From contig JADJRV010000020.1 in assembly GCA_016712045.1 (NCBI GenBank), forward strand, positions 1-64,000: a stretch of 64,000 bases of DNA. Direction: 5' to 3'. Within the stretch, counting starts at the first letter, position 1, and each line of letters opens with the position of its first letter. Of the stretch, positions 44,547-57,149 are shown one piece after another. The notes under the pieces were generated by a model. The model made no database searches, had not been told where the DNA came from, and was given only the letters and a program-made list of their open reading frames with translations. This DNA is from Chloracidobacterium sp. GTDB taxonomy: Bacteria > Acidobacteriota > Blastocatellia > Pyrinomonadales > Pyrinomonadaceae. A program made the position numbers and the translations under genes.

Positions 44547-46220
44547 TTACGCAACGCCAGCCGCATCGCGACGCTTTGCTCCCTCGAGATCCAAGCCGCT
44601 CTCTTCGCCAAATTCATATGCCTCCCAAGTAACAACAGGCATTACGTCAAAATTTTCAGTTGGCGGCGGTGAACTGGTACGCCATTCTAATCCCGGATGC
44701 ATCCACGGGTTATCGCCCGCTTTCTTACCAAATATCAGCGAGTGCGTAAGATAAATGACCGGCATGACAAGTCCGATACCTAGTACTGAAGCACCGGCGG
44801 TCGAAAAGATATTAAGTACCTGTAATTCCTCAGGATAAGCGGCGTAACGACGCGGCATGCCCTGATAGCCAAGTATGAACTGTGGAAAGAACGTTAGGTT
44901 AAAGCCCACAAAAACGAGCATCGCCGAGATCTTACCCCAAAATTCTGAATACATACGGCCAGTCATTTTCGGCCACCAGTAATGGATACCGCCTAGATAA
45001 GCGATAACCTGTCCGCCGACCATCACGTAATGAAAGTGAGCGACGACAAAATATGTATCCGTCAGATGAACCGTCAGACCCATCGCACCGAGAAACAACC
45101 CGGTCAGGCCGCCGATCAGAAACAAACCCATGAAACCGAGAGCGTATAACATGGGTGTATCAAACGAGATGGACCCTTTATACAAAGTAGCGGTCCAGTT
45201 GAACATCTTGATCGCCGACGGCACGGCAACAACCATCGTCAGGAACGAGAAAACCATTCCGGCGTACATCGATTGGCCGCTGACAAACATATGGTGTCCC
45301 CAGACGAGGAAACCAAAAACAGCGATCGCGATACTCGAAAAAGCGATGAATTCGTAACCAAAAACCTTCTTTCTCGAAAAGTTTGAGATCAGCTCAGAGA
45401 TGACGCCCATTCCCGGCAAGATCATGATATAGACCGCCGGATGAGAATAGAACCAGAACATGTGCTGGAACAGGATCGGATCGCCGCCTATCGACGGGTC
45501 GAAAATACCGACATGCGTGGCGCGTTCGATAGCGAGCAGCAGCACAGTGATGGCCACGACCGGTGTTCCGAGGATCATCACCAGACTCGTCGCGTAATGA
45601 GCCCACACAAACAAAGGCATACGGAACCAGGTCATTCCCGGTGCACGCATTGTGTGGATCGTGACAATAAAATTCAATCCTGTCAGGATCGACGAGAACC
45701 CATTAACAAAGATACCCAAGCCCACAAACATCACGAACGAATTCGAGAATGTCGTACTGTACGGCGTGTAGAACGTCCAACCCGTATCAACACCGCCCTG
45801 CATAAGAGCGAACAACGTCAAACCGCCGCCGAGCCAATAGATATAAAGACTTATAAGATTGATACGCGGCAGAGCAAGGTCTTTGGCACCGATCATGAGC
45901 GGTAACAAGAAGTTCCCCAAAATAGCCGGGATCGACGGGATCAAGAAGAAAAAGATCATCAAGATGCCGTGCTGCGTAAAGACTTTGTTATAAGTCGCAG
46001 TATCGACTAGATCGCTAGCGGGCGTCAGCAATTCCAAACGGATGGTGGCCGCGTAGAGCCCGCCCATCATAAAGAAAACCGACACCGAGATCAGATACAT
46101 GATCGCAATGCGTTTATGATCTTTGGTCAGTAGCCACGATGCCAATGTCGAACCATTGGTCAAATAATTACCCTTGGGCGTGTCGACGTGGCCTTCTGTG
46201 ATTGCAGTTTGCGCGTTCAT
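44547..46220 (-). CDS. coxA: Cytochrome c oxidase subunit I
   Basis: Catalytic heme-copper subunit (557 aa, 12 helices). Heme and CuB ligands are visible: His in TQHGILMIFFFLIP, WFYSHPAVYIMILPG (His-Tyr pair of the H-P-x-V-Y motif), VWGHHMFVSG (CuB His-His), and TDTYFVVAHFHYVM (two heme ligands). Reduces O2 to water and pumps protons. Intact; 12 bases after coxB. Confidence 0.96.
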   Translation of the reverse strand: MNAQTAITEGHVDTPKGNYLTNGSTLASWLLTKDHKRIAIMYLISVSVFFMMGGLYAATIRLELLTPASDLVDTATYNKVFTQHGILMIFFFLIPSIPAILGNFLLPLMIGAKDLALPRINLISLYIYWLGGGLTLFALMQGGVDTGWTFYTPYSTTFSNSFVMFVGLGIFVNGFSSILTGLNFIVTIHTMRAPGMTWFRMPLFVWAHYATSLVMILGTPVVAITVLLLAIERATHVGIFDPSIGGDPILFQHMFWFYSHPAVYIMILPGMGVISELISNFSRKKVFGYEFIAFSSIAIAVFGFLVWGHHMFVSGQSMYAGMVFSFLTMVVAVPSAIKMFNWTATLYKGSISFDTPMLYALGFMGLFLIGGLTGLFLGAMGLTVHLTDTYFVVAHFHYVMVGGQVIAYLGGIHYWWPKMTGRMYSEFWGKISAMLVFVGFNLTFFPQFILGYQGMPRRYAAYPEELQVLNIFSTAGASVLGIGLVMPVIYLTHSLIFGKKAGDNPWMHPGLEWRTSSPPPTENFDVMPVVTWEAYEFGEESGLDLEGAKRRDAAGVA

Positions 46221-46232
46221 AATCCTTAAAAA

Positions 46233-47276
46233 CTACTTATTCGTGTTCGCGGCCGGTTTTGCAGCCGGCTTATTGGCAGCTGCCGTGTTTGCATTTGCGG
46301 CCGGTGCCCCAGGCATAGCCGCGGTTGACGCAGCGGCATTCGGGCTAAGCGATTTAATATAAGCTATCAATGCATTGAGCTGCTCTTCGGTCACCTGGCC
46401 CTTAAATGTCGGCATTATCGGTTGAAACCCTTCGACAACCTGTGACGACGGGTTGAGGATCGAATTACGAAGATATTGCTCGTCAGCCTTAACCGTGGCT
46501 CCGCCGACCAATTTTACGTCGTGATTATAAATACCTTCGAGTTTCGCACCGCGTTGTGCCGGTCCACCCGCGTGGCACGATGCACAGCCGAGCTTGTTCG
46601 TAAATAGGTCTTTGCCCATCTCGACCGGAGTCTGGCCCGAGACGCTGCCGCTCAACCAATTGTCAAAATCACGCTGCTCCATCACGTATATCCAACCACC
46701 CATTCCCGAATGGTTTAGGCCGCAGTATTCGGCGCAATAGAGATGATATTTGCCCGGCTTTGTCGCCTCGAACCACATATAAGTGTAGCGTCCCGGAACG
46801 ACGTCAGCTTTTGTGCGAAATGCCGGTATCGAAAAATCGTGCAGCACGTCTTCAGTCGTCATTGTCAACTTGACCTTGCGTCCGACGGGAATATGCAGTT
46901 CGTTTATCTCACGCTGGCCCGTTTGATGCTGGGCTTTCCACATCCACTGCTTACCGACGACATAGATCTCCATCGAGTCTTCGGGCGGCGTGAATTGGTT
47001 AAAATATATCAGGGCACCGCCGATAAAAATCGTCATCGAGATAACGAACGGAATTATCGACCAAACCGTTTCAAGCAGCATTGAACCATGCATTTCTTCG
47101 GGCGTCGCGTATTTCTCAGTCTCGCGGTATTTCAAGGCGAAAACAAAGATCGCTACCACGATAGGAATCGAGAAAGCAATGCTTACCGCGATCAGATAAA
47201 AATACAGGGCATCTACCTGCCACGCGAAAGTCGAGGCCTGATCCGGAAATAATGGTACCCACGTTGTGTTCTGCAT
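46233..47276 (-). CDS. coxB: Cytochrome c oxidase subunit II with fused cytochrome c
   Basis: 347 aa. Two N-terminal helices (ALYFYLIAVSIAFSIPIVVA; SIIPFVISMTIFIGGALIY) precede the cupredoxin domain with the CuA ligands in YCAEYCGLNHSGMGG (Cys-x3-Cys-x3-His-x2-Met). A C-terminal cytochrome c domain has GCASCH and a Met ligand region FQPIMPTFKG, making this a caa3-type oxidase. An Ala/Pro/Asn/Lys-rich tail ends the protein. Accepts electrons from the alternative complex III encoded upstream. Confidence 0.95.
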   Translation of the reverse strand: MQNTTWVPLFPDQASTFAWQVDALYFYLIAVSIAFSIPIVVAIFVFALKYRETEKYATPEEMHGSMLLETVWSIIPFVISMTIFIGGALIYFNQFTPPEDSMEIYVVGKQWMWKAQHQTGQREINELHIPVGRKVKLTMTTEDVLHDFSIPAFRTKADVVPGRYTYMWFEATKPGKYHLYCAEYCGLNHSGMGGWIYVMEQRDFDNWLSGSVSGQTPVEMGKDLFTNKLGCASCHAGGPAQRGAKLEGIYNHDVKLVGGATVKADEQYLRNSILNPSSQVVEGFQPIMPTFKGQVTEEQLNALIAYIKSLSPNAAASTAAMPGAPAANANTAAANKPAAKPAANTNK

Positions 47277-47277
47277 A

Positions 47278-47335
47278 ACTCAGTTGTCAGTTGTCAGTCG
47301 CTAAGACGATCAACCACTACTCACTATCTACTGCC
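47278..47335. repeat. cagttgt / ctact-type repeats
   Basis: Tandem cagttgtcagttgtcag and related actac words in the 40-base gap between SCO and coxB, running into the SCO 3' end; the same style as 3270-3300 and 62148-62190. Confidence 0.5.
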
Positions 47336-48208
47336 TTTCGTTTATTTCTCCGCCAAAATACAAATCCCATAAGCCCCATCACGGCAAGGGTCAGGACACC
47401 GCCCACTCGCATTACACGCAGGATCGCGAGACCGTACTTACCCGTCGATGGATCGTAATGATAACAATATAGCAACAGTTGCTCGGCGGCTGTGCCAACC
47501 TTGCCCTCATTCGACTCCATGATGCCAAACTTGATATCTTTGGGCGAATAATCTATACCGTACAAATATCGTGAAAGCTTGCCCTCAGGCGTCGCGATCA
47601 TCACACCTGCGGCATGGGCAAATTGGCCGCTTTTCTCATCCCACTTAAAACTAAATCCTGCGGCCGCGGTCGCCTTTTCGATCGATTCTTGTGTGCCGGT
47701 AAGGAAATGCCACCCTTTTTCTGCTCCGCCACGCCCGTATCGCTCTACATAGCTCGCCTTTTTGTTCTTGGCCAGATCAGGCTTGTCGTTCTCACGAGCG
47801 TCAAAGCTGATCGCGACCACATCAAAATCTTTTCCTGCGTCAAACGTTATCCCTTTCAACGCCCCGCTCAGTCCGTTGAGCACCTGATTGCAGAGCATCG
47901 GGCATTCGTAATAAACGAACGCGATGATCACCGGACGTCCGGTGTTAAAATAGCTCCCAAGCTTGACCGTCTTACCGTCCTCATCCTTAAACTCAACATC
48001 CATCGGCATCTGGGCTCCGAGCTTTTGCTCGATACCGATAGTTTTCAAAGCTTCCGGCAGGCCGTTAGGCTCGGACATCGCCGGATCGTAGGTTCGCGGG
48101 CTGTAAAGCGGCGAATTGTAATGCTCGTTCTTTTGAGCGAAGACGCTCAAAGTTAATAGTGAAAAACTAAAAGCGAAAAGTGATAGGAAAAACGCAACCC
48201 TCAGCCAT
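47317..48208 (-). CDS. SCO1/SenC family copper chaperone
   Basis: Thioredoxin-fold copper chaperone for CuA/CuB assembly. The copper-binding motif is ECPMLCNQVL (Cys-x3-Cys), and the distal His is in GQFAHAAGVMIATP. A C-terminal membrane helix (GGVLTLAVMGLMGFVFW) follows. The clean frame runs upstream past TTG 48150 into a signal-like segment (FFLSLFAFSFSLLTLSVFAQ) but has no ATG or GTG. An ATG at 48208 joins with a one-base shift, so the start is either non-standard or hit by an indel. The 5' end merges with intergenic repeats. Confidence 0.85.
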
Positions 48209-48209
48209 C

Positions 48210-48272
48210 GGCTGGTAATGCGAAACCTGTGAAACTTTTAGTTTTTAGCTTTTCACTTTTCACTTACTAATA
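48210..48272. repeat. ttttcacttttt-type repeats
   Basis: Words such as cttttagtttttagcttttcacttttcactta fill the gap between SCO and the 179-residue membrane protein, with their complements at 48150-48180 inside the SCO signal peptide. Confidence 0.5.
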
Positions 48273-48273
48273 C

Positions 48274-48813
48274 TTACCTTCGCTTTTCTGACGCCAAACG
48301 CCCCGCACTCGATTCTGAAATAAAGGCATGCGAACTCTTAAGTAACGCTTCGGCTTCGGCACCTGATTTTGCCTTTACGTTTTGGCTAAGGAATTTTTCT
48401 TTAGCCTCATCTATCGGCATGACGGTCACCGTTCCGGTTTTTGCGTCCTTTTTGCCATGTTCCCAAAGAACGAGCCATTGCTTATACAGTTCCCGATACT
48501 CGGCTTGTGGAGGGCCTAACTCCAGGTTGACCCAGCCTTTTTCAGACTCAACGCCGAAACCGGGAGCAGCTTGGAGCCGAGGCTCGGCCGGAAGCCGTTC
48601 TTTCTCGTTCATTACCATCGGGTTCGCCGGGCCGGCGTTCTCTTTGTGGTAGTCTTTAAGGACATTGAGCAGTGCCCACATCAGGCCAAACGTGATAACG
48701 ATCAAGAGAAAAAGCCCGACCGCGAACGAAAAGATGCCTTTCAGCCCTATCTCATTCTCTTCGTAGGCCTTATTAAGGTCTGCGACGCTGTCACTATGTT
48801 TCTTTGACGACAT
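48274..48813 (-). CDS. Hypothetical membrane-anchored protein of respiratory operon (179 aa)
   Basis: One N-terminal membrane helix (IFSFAVGLFLLIVITFGLMW, residues 27-48) with an extracytoplasmic domain rich in charged residues (PAEPRLQAAPGFGVESEKGW; YRELYKQWLVLWEHGKKDA). No heme, copper or other cofactor motif. Sits between actF and SCO. Similar topology is found for accessory proteins in other ACIII-oxidase loci, but no function is known. Confidence 0.7.
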   Translation of the reverse strand: MSSKKHSDSVADLNKAYEENEIGLKGIFSFAVGLFLLIVITFGLMWALLNVLKDYHKENAGPANPMVMNEKERLPAEPRLQAAPGFGVESEKGWVNLELGPPQAEYRELYKQWLVLWEHGKKDAKTGTVTVMPIDEAKEKFLSQNVKAKSGAEAEALLKSSHAFISESSAGRLASEKRR

Positions 48814-48840
48814 ATCAGTTTTTACTCAGCCAACCGTTAA

Positions 48841-50058
48841 CTAATGCCCGTGGCCGTGCTCGACAGCCCCTTCAAAATACGGATCCTTTGCCGGTACCAT
48901 TGGACGTTTTAGCAACTGCCCAAAAAACCACCACAACCAGATACCGCCGATCGCGATAGGAGCAACAATATCCAACCAACTGATAAAGAATGCTCCCTGC
49001 TCTAGCGTGCCCGATACGCGATCTGTCGGCCCGATCAGGTAAAACATATCAACGATACGCATCACCAAAATGAACATCGCAACAGATGCCAGCCAACGTG
49101 CTTTTCGCTTGAAATCTTGCTGGAGCAAAACTAAGAAAGGAAAAGCAAAGTGGAACAGGATCAAACCGATACCGACATAGCCCCAACCGCCTTTCATTCT
49201 GGCCAAATACCAAGTCGTTTCTTCGGGAAGGTTACCTGCCCAGATGATCAGGAACTGCGAAAAATTGAAATACGCCCAGACCATCGTCAGTGCAAGCATA
49301 AGCTTACCGAGGTCATGGAAATGGCGTTTGCCAAGTACACGGTTCATCGGGGCCGAATCCGAAAGGTTTGCGAGGATCGTCACGCAAAAGCAGAAACAGC
49401 TCAGTCCCCATCCGGCAACAAACAACAGCCCCCACATCGTCGAGAACCAATGAGCATCGAGCATCATCATCCAATCGACGACCGCAAATGTCACCGCCAA
49501 TGCAAAAAAGACCATTGCCGGGCCTGAGAAGCGCGAGGCTTTTTCGAGCACCAACCGCGATTCTTCAACCGTTTCCGTCTTGTCTTGCTTCACCGACCAT
49601 CCATTCAGCAGATAGATCATGAAACCGAACACGGCGAAATAAATGGCCGCACGCACGATCCAAAACCACGGCGTCATATAAACGCCTCGATGGGCCATGA
49701 TCGGGTCATCAGCCGGCAGATGTGTCCATTCAAAAACCGAGTGCGTCCAAACGCCGATCGCGAGCGGTACGAACAATAAGACTACGAGCGGAAATGTCCG
49801 CGTCGCTGCCTCAAGCGTGCGGCGAATAACAACACCCCAGGCTCCGCCGGTCAGATACTGGAGCATCAAAACGCCCAACGAACCAAACGTGATGCCGGCC
49901 CAGAAAATAAATCCGAGCAGCCACGAGCGCAGGCCCTGTTCGGGGTTCAAATATGTTCCGACTGCCCAAGCGAGCAAGGCAATACCGCCCGCACCGAGAG
50001 CGAGTGTTCGCCAACGGTTGATCACGGCCGGTGCTTGATAGTCATCAAGATTTGCCAT
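48841..50058 (-). CDS. actF: Alternative complex III subunit ActF
   Basis: Quinol:cytochrome c oxidoreductase membrane subunit (405 aa), with about ten hydrophobic helices. Motifs: SVFEWTHLPADDPIMAHRGV, DWMMMLDAHWFSTMWGLLFV and YFNFSQFLIIWAGNLPEET. The His-rich C-terminus ends EHGHGH. It belongs to the same superfamily as ActC/NrfD and likely participates in quinol oxidation or proton handling. Its ATG abuts the ActE stop. Confidence 0.9.
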   Translation of the reverse strand: MANLDDYQAPAVINRWRTLALGAGGIALLAWAVGTYLNPEQGLRSWLLGFIFWAGITFGSLGVLMLQYLTGGAWGVVIRRTLEAATRTFPLVVLLFVPLAIGVWTHSVFEWTHLPADDPIMAHRGVYMTPWFWIVRAAIYFAVFGFMIYLLNGWSVKQDKTETVEESRLVLEKASRFSGPAMVFFALAVTFAVVDWMMMLDAHWFSTMWGLLFVAGWGLSCFCFCVTILANLSDSAPMNRVLGKRHFHDLGKLMLALTMVWAYFNFSQFLIIWAGNLPEETTWYLARMKGGWGYVGIGLILFHFAFPFLVLLQQDFKRKARWLASVAMFILVMRIVDMFYLIGPTDRVSGTLEQGAFFISWLDIVAPIAIGGIWLWWFFGQLLKRPMVPAKDPYFEGAVEHGHGH

Positions 50059-50766
50059 TTAGCGGTGTCCTCCGTTCGTGTTCGCGTTGGTTGTCTCAGC
50101 CGGCTTCGGAGCAGCCGCGTTCGATTCAGGTTTTGTGCTCATTTTGAGACTTTCTTCCGGGTTCTGACTGACCTGCAAAGCCCGAATGTATGCAACGATC
50201 GCCCAGCGGTCAGCCGGTTGTATCTGATACGAATAACTACTCATCCGGCCCCAACCATTTGTCATAACATCAAAGAAATGGCCTACCGGAGCATTGCGTA
50301 AACGGTCGTCATGATAGGTCGGCGGTTTTGGAAAGCCGCGACGCACGACCATACCGTCGCCGTTGCCGACCGGGCCGTGGCACACGATGCAGTGGTTGTT
50401 GTAGCGATCCTGTCCGCGATCGACCAATTCCTTGGTGACCGGGATCGGAAATTCGTCGATGTCGTTAGGAAAGCTGGTTACCAGCGTATTACCGGCCGCC
50501 GTAACCGTGCTCGTAACAACGGCGTTTAAATCCGGATTCTCGATCTTGCCGGTGTAAAAGGCTTTATTGTCCTGAAGGTGGCCTCGGGCCACAGTTCCGG
50601 CGACCTGGTCGCGTGTCGACAGGCCGTCCTTGAACCACTCGCTCTTTTTATACACCTTGTAACGCGGCTGGTCCTGCATATCAAAACGCAAGCCACAACC
50701 GACCGTGAGCAGACAGTAGGCAGTAAGCAAAAGGCCGTAGAGGTAGTTGCGTTTATTCTTCAACAT
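50059..50766 (-). CDS. actE: Alternative complex III cytochrome c subunit ActE
   Basis: Monoheme lipoprotein cytochrome. I chose ATG 50766 because a strong AGGAGG site lies just upstream and it gives a signal peptide ending in a lipobox (LLTVGC). The heme motif is CIVCH in NNHCIVCHGPVGNGDG, with RRGFPKPPTYHDDRL and WGRMSSYSYQIQP around the likely axial Met. An Ala/Pro/Asn tail ends the protein. It overlaps the actD 3' end by 14 bases. Confidence 0.9.
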   Translation of the reverse strand: MLKNKRNYLYGLLLTAYCLLTVGCGLRFDMQDQPRYKVYKKSEWFKDGLSTRDQVAGTVARGHLQDNKAFYTGKIENPDLNAVVTSTVTAAGNTLVTSFPNDIDEFPIPVTKELVDRGQDRYNNHCIVCHGPVGNGDGMVVRRGFPKPPTYHDDRLRNAPVGHFFDVMTNGWGRMSSYSYQIQPADRWAIVAYIRALQVSQNPEESLKMSTKPESNAAAPKPAETTNANTNGGHR

Positions 50767-51286
50767 CAAACACCTCCTGCGGGGCAAGGCTTTCCATAAA
50801 ACTTCTGGTTTCCGCGTAATCGTATTTTTCGTCCTTTGACTCGATGATAAGGAAAAACTTTTCTCGCGTAGCGAGAGCAAATCTCGGAACGTTAAAGACC
50901 GGATGATACGGAGCCGGCAGGCCGTTTAGAAACAACATGCCAAAAACTGCAACAAACGCCGAGAAAAGGATCGTCAATTCATACGCCGGCGGAATGAATG
51001 CCGGCAAACTGAAATGTGGGCGTCCGCCAACGATGATCGGCCAGTCAAACACATGGACAAAATATTGCAGGCCGATACCGGACAACAGCCCGGTGATGCC
51101 GCCGCAAAATATCAGGTACGGCAGTATGCTCCGCTTGATGCCCAGCGCCTCATCGATCTCGTGCAGCGGAAACGGCGAAAAAGCGTCCGTTTTCGTATAG
51201 CCCGCATCACGGACCTTACGCGCCGCATCGACCAGATCCGAAGGCGTATCAAACTCAGCCATTATCCCGTGAAGTTTGCTTTCCAT
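50753..51286 (-). CDS. actD: Alternative complex III subunit ActD
   Basis: 177-residue DUF3341-type subunit. N-terminal soluble part (GIMAEFDTPSDLVDAARKVR, then DAFSPFPLHEIDEAL), two membrane helices (LPYLIFCGGITGLLSGIGLQ; LTILFSAFVAVFGMLFLNGL), and a C-terminal ferredoxin-like part (FFLIIESKDEKYDYAETRSF). Structural role in the ACIII complex. Confidence 0.92.
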   Translation of the reverse strand: MESKLHGIMAEFDTPSDLVDAARKVRDAGYTKTDAFSPFPLHEIDEALGIKRSILPYLIFCGGITGLLSGIGLQYFVHVFDWPIIVGGRPHFSLPAFIPPAYELTILFSAFVAVFGMLFLNGLPAPYHPVFNVPRFALATREKFFLIIESKDEKYDYAETRSFMESLAPQEVFDVEE

Positions 51287-51306
51287 AACTATCTAAAGTT
51301 CACTGC

Positions 51307-52755
51307 CTACTCGTTTGGCGGATCGGTCCGGTCGTATGTATATTCGACCTCGTTCACGTTCTCCTCAAAATCTTGTTGATGCCCGTGAACATTAGCTTCG
51401 GGCAGCAGCGTTCTGACCTCAAATATCGAGATGATCGGCACAAATCTGACGAACAGGTAAATCAGCGTAAAGAAAAATCCGATCGTACCGATAAACATCG
51501 TCCAGTCCCACACACGCGGACTGTACATCGCCCAGCTCGACGGCAAAAAGTCGCGGTGCAGACTCGTCACAATAATAACGAACCGCTCCAGCCACATACC
51601 GACGCTGACGATGATCGAGATGACAAATAGCCAAAATTCGCTTTCCCTAAACCGTTTGAACCACAAAAACTGGATCGAGATGCCGTTACAAAAGATCAGC
51701 ATCCAGTACGACCACCAATACGGCCCTTCCCAAATGCGGTTCTTGACCATGAACAGCTCATATTGTGCTCCGCTGTACCAGCCAAAAAAGGCTTCCATCG
51801 CGTAGCCATAGACCACGATCAGCCCGGTCGCGAGCATGACCTTTGCCATATAGACAAGGTGCTGATGGGTAATAAAATCCTGCATCCGGTACCACTTTCG
51901 CAGAGGGATACAAAGAATAAGCACCATCGCAAAACCGGCGAACACGGCCCCCGCAACAAAGTAAGGCGGGAAAATGGTCGCGTGCCATCCCGGAACCTGT
52001 GACACCGAGAAGTCGAATGACACGATCGAGTGGACCGAAAGCACGAGCGGCGTCGAAAGCCCCGCCAGGATCAAATATGTGATCTCATAACGGTGCCAGT
52101 GACGAGCCGAACCACGCCAGCCCCACGAAAGAGCGGCATAGACAAACTTGAAATATTTATTCTTAGCCCGGTCGCGAAGCGTCGCGAGATCGGGAATTAG
52201 TCCGACGTACCAAAACAGCGCCGAGACGGTCGCGTAAGTCGAGACGGCAAAAACGTCCCAGATCAAAGGGCTGCGGAAATTGGGCCAGATGCCCATTGTA
52301 TTTGGATACGGGAACAGCCAGTATGCCGCAAGCCAAGGACGCCCTGTATGCAGCAGCGGAAACATCGCCGCGCAGGCAACGGCAAACAGCGTCATTGCTT
52401 CGGCAAAACGGTTGATCGACGTTCTCCACTTTTGATTCATCAAAAGCAGAATAGCCGAGATCAGCGTTCCGGCGTGGCCAATACCGATCCACCAAACAAA
52501 GTTGATAATGTCGAATGCCCAACCGACCGGCTGGTTGTTTCCCCAGACGCCGATACCGTTCGCGAGCAGCCACATTACCGAAAACAGGAGCAGCTGAGCG
52601 ACCATGAAGGCGAGCCCAAACCCGATGAACCAGTGAAACGGCGTTCGCTTTTTGAGCGTGACGTCACTGATCTTGTCGGTCACACTTGCGAACGTGTGAT
52701 CGCCCTCGAGCATTGCGGGGTGCAGTTTCTTTTGAAGTTCTTTATCGTCCTTCAT
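51307..52755 (-). CDS. actC: Alternative complex III subunit ActC (NrfD-like)
   Basis: 482-residue NrfD-family integral membrane protein with about ten helices; contains the quinol-binding side of the complex. Motifs: WWIGIGHAGTLISAILLLM, SVHSIVSFDFSVSQVPGWH, PPYFVAGAVFAGFAMVLIL and GYAMEAFFGWYSGAQYE. Acidic and histidine residues in these helices are the presumed proton path. Intact; follows actB by 22 bases. Confidence 0.95.
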   Translation of the reverse strand: MKDDKELQKKLHPAMLEGDHTFASVTDKISDVTLKKRTPFHWFIGFGLAFMVAQLLLFSVMWLLANGIGVWGNNQPVGWAFDIINFVWWIGIGHAGTLISAILLLMNQKWRTSINRFAEAMTLFAVACAAMFPLLHTGRPWLAAYWLFPYPNTMGIWPNFRSPLIWDVFAVSTYATVSALFWYVGLIPDLATLRDRAKNKYFKFVYAALSWGWRGSARHWHRYEITYLILAGLSTPLVLSVHSIVSFDFSVSQVPGWHATIFPPYFVAGAVFAGFAMVLILCIPLRKWYRMQDFITHQHLVYMAKVMLATGLIVVYGYAMEAFFGWYSGAQYELFMVKNRIWEGPYWWSYWMLIFCNGISIQFLWFKRFRESEFWLFVISIIVSVGMWLERFVIIVTSLHRDFLPSSWAMYSPRVWDWTMFIGTIGFFFTLIYLFVRFVPIISIFEVRTLLPEANVHGHQQDFEENVNEVEYTYDRTDPPNE

Positions 52756-52777
52756 AAATCTTAAAGGCTAAAATTGC

Positions 52778-56194
<3,417 letters not shown>

Positions 56195-56225
56195 AAAGTT
56201 TTTCAACTCTTCTGTGTTTCGGTTC

Positions 56226-56885
56226 TTACCTGTGGCAGGTCGAACAGCTCGTCATCATTTCTTTGCTGCGGATCTTAAGATCGTCTTTTAACTGTTTACG
56301 CTCTTTTTCATCCAGATCGCCGTCCTGCCAAGCCATATTAAATATCTCTTTCTTGGGACGGATAAACTTTTCAGGAGCACGGTGACATGCGATGCACCAT
56401 TCCATCTGCAGAGTGTTTTCCTGGTAAACGGCCGGCATGTTATCGATCTGTCCGTGGCACGTCGAACAGCCTACGCCTTTAGCGACGTGGATGCTGTGAT
56501 TAAAATATGTATATTCGGGGAGGTCGTGGACGCGTTCCCATTCGATAGGCTTATTATCGCGAAAGCTTGCACGTACCGGCTCAAGATACGGACTGTCGGC
56601 CCAAAGCTGGCTGTGACAGTTCATACAGGTCTGCGTCGAGGGCATACCCGCCGTGGCAGTCGTCTCGACCGTTTGGTGGCAATAACGACAATCGATCCCA
56701 TCGTCGCCGACGTGATGCTTATGGCTGAATTGCACCGGCTGCTGTTTTTCGACGTAACGCCCGGTCAGATACGAGGATCTCGAGAACTGAGTGAACGCAA
56801 ATCCGCCAACGCCAGCTAGAACAGCGGCCGCGACCATGCTGATCCTCGCGATGTTGTTTGCACTTTTATTAAAAAATTGCGCCAT
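56226..56885 (-). CDS. actA: Alternative complex III pentaheme cytochrome ActA
   Basis: First gene of the respiratory operon (219 aa). One N-terminal membrane helix (ISMVAAAVLAGVGGFAFTQF) anchors a periplasmic domain with five CxxCH heme motifs: CRYCH, CMNCH, CSTCH, CIACH and CSTCH. It passes electrons out of the complex. Its promoter must lie in the AT-rich 264-base spacer 56886-57149, which holds no gene. Confidence 0.95.
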   Translation of the reverse strand: MAQFFNKSANNIARISMVAAAVLAGVGGFAFTQFSRSSYLTGRYVEKQQPVQFSHKHHVGDDGIDCRYCHQTVETTATAGMPSTQTCMNCHSQLWADSPYLEPVRASFRDNKPIEWERVHDLPEYTYFNHSIHVAKGVGCSTCHGQIDNMPAVYQENTLQMEWCIACHRAPEKFIRPKKEIFNMAWQDGDLDEKERKQLKDDLKIRSKEMMTSCSTCHR

Positions 56886-56941
56886 TGTTTAGTCTATTCG
56901 CTGAAGGACGACCAAGAAATTCAGACCTATCCTGCCCGTAT

Positions 56942-56959
56942 GCTTTGCCTTGGCAAAGC
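56942..56959. promoter_or_regulatory. Palindrome upstream of actA
   Basis: Perfect 8-bp dyad gctttgcc-tt-ggcaaagc, 57 bases before the actA start codon, in the AT-rich spacer that must carry the operon promoter. Could be an operator or the top of a leader hairpin; no regulator can be named. Confidence 0.45.
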
Positions 56960-57149
56960 GTTCGAGAATGGATCAGATCAACCTGTCTAAATAAAAATTG
57001 CGAACCGTAAAACTGCTACTAATATTACAAGAACTTAAAAAATCCGCAAATTGCACAATATAAAAAAATATCTAAATCTGCAATTAAGAGCAATCACCGT
57101 TAAATAAGTTGCCTTAATTAAAAGAATAATATTTCTCTCGTTTTTCTAA

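Noticed and set aside
57000..57130. AT-rich stretch as a replication origin or attachment site
   Set aside because: No DnaA-box cluster, integrase or direct repeat of an att type; it is best explained as the promoter region of the act operon.
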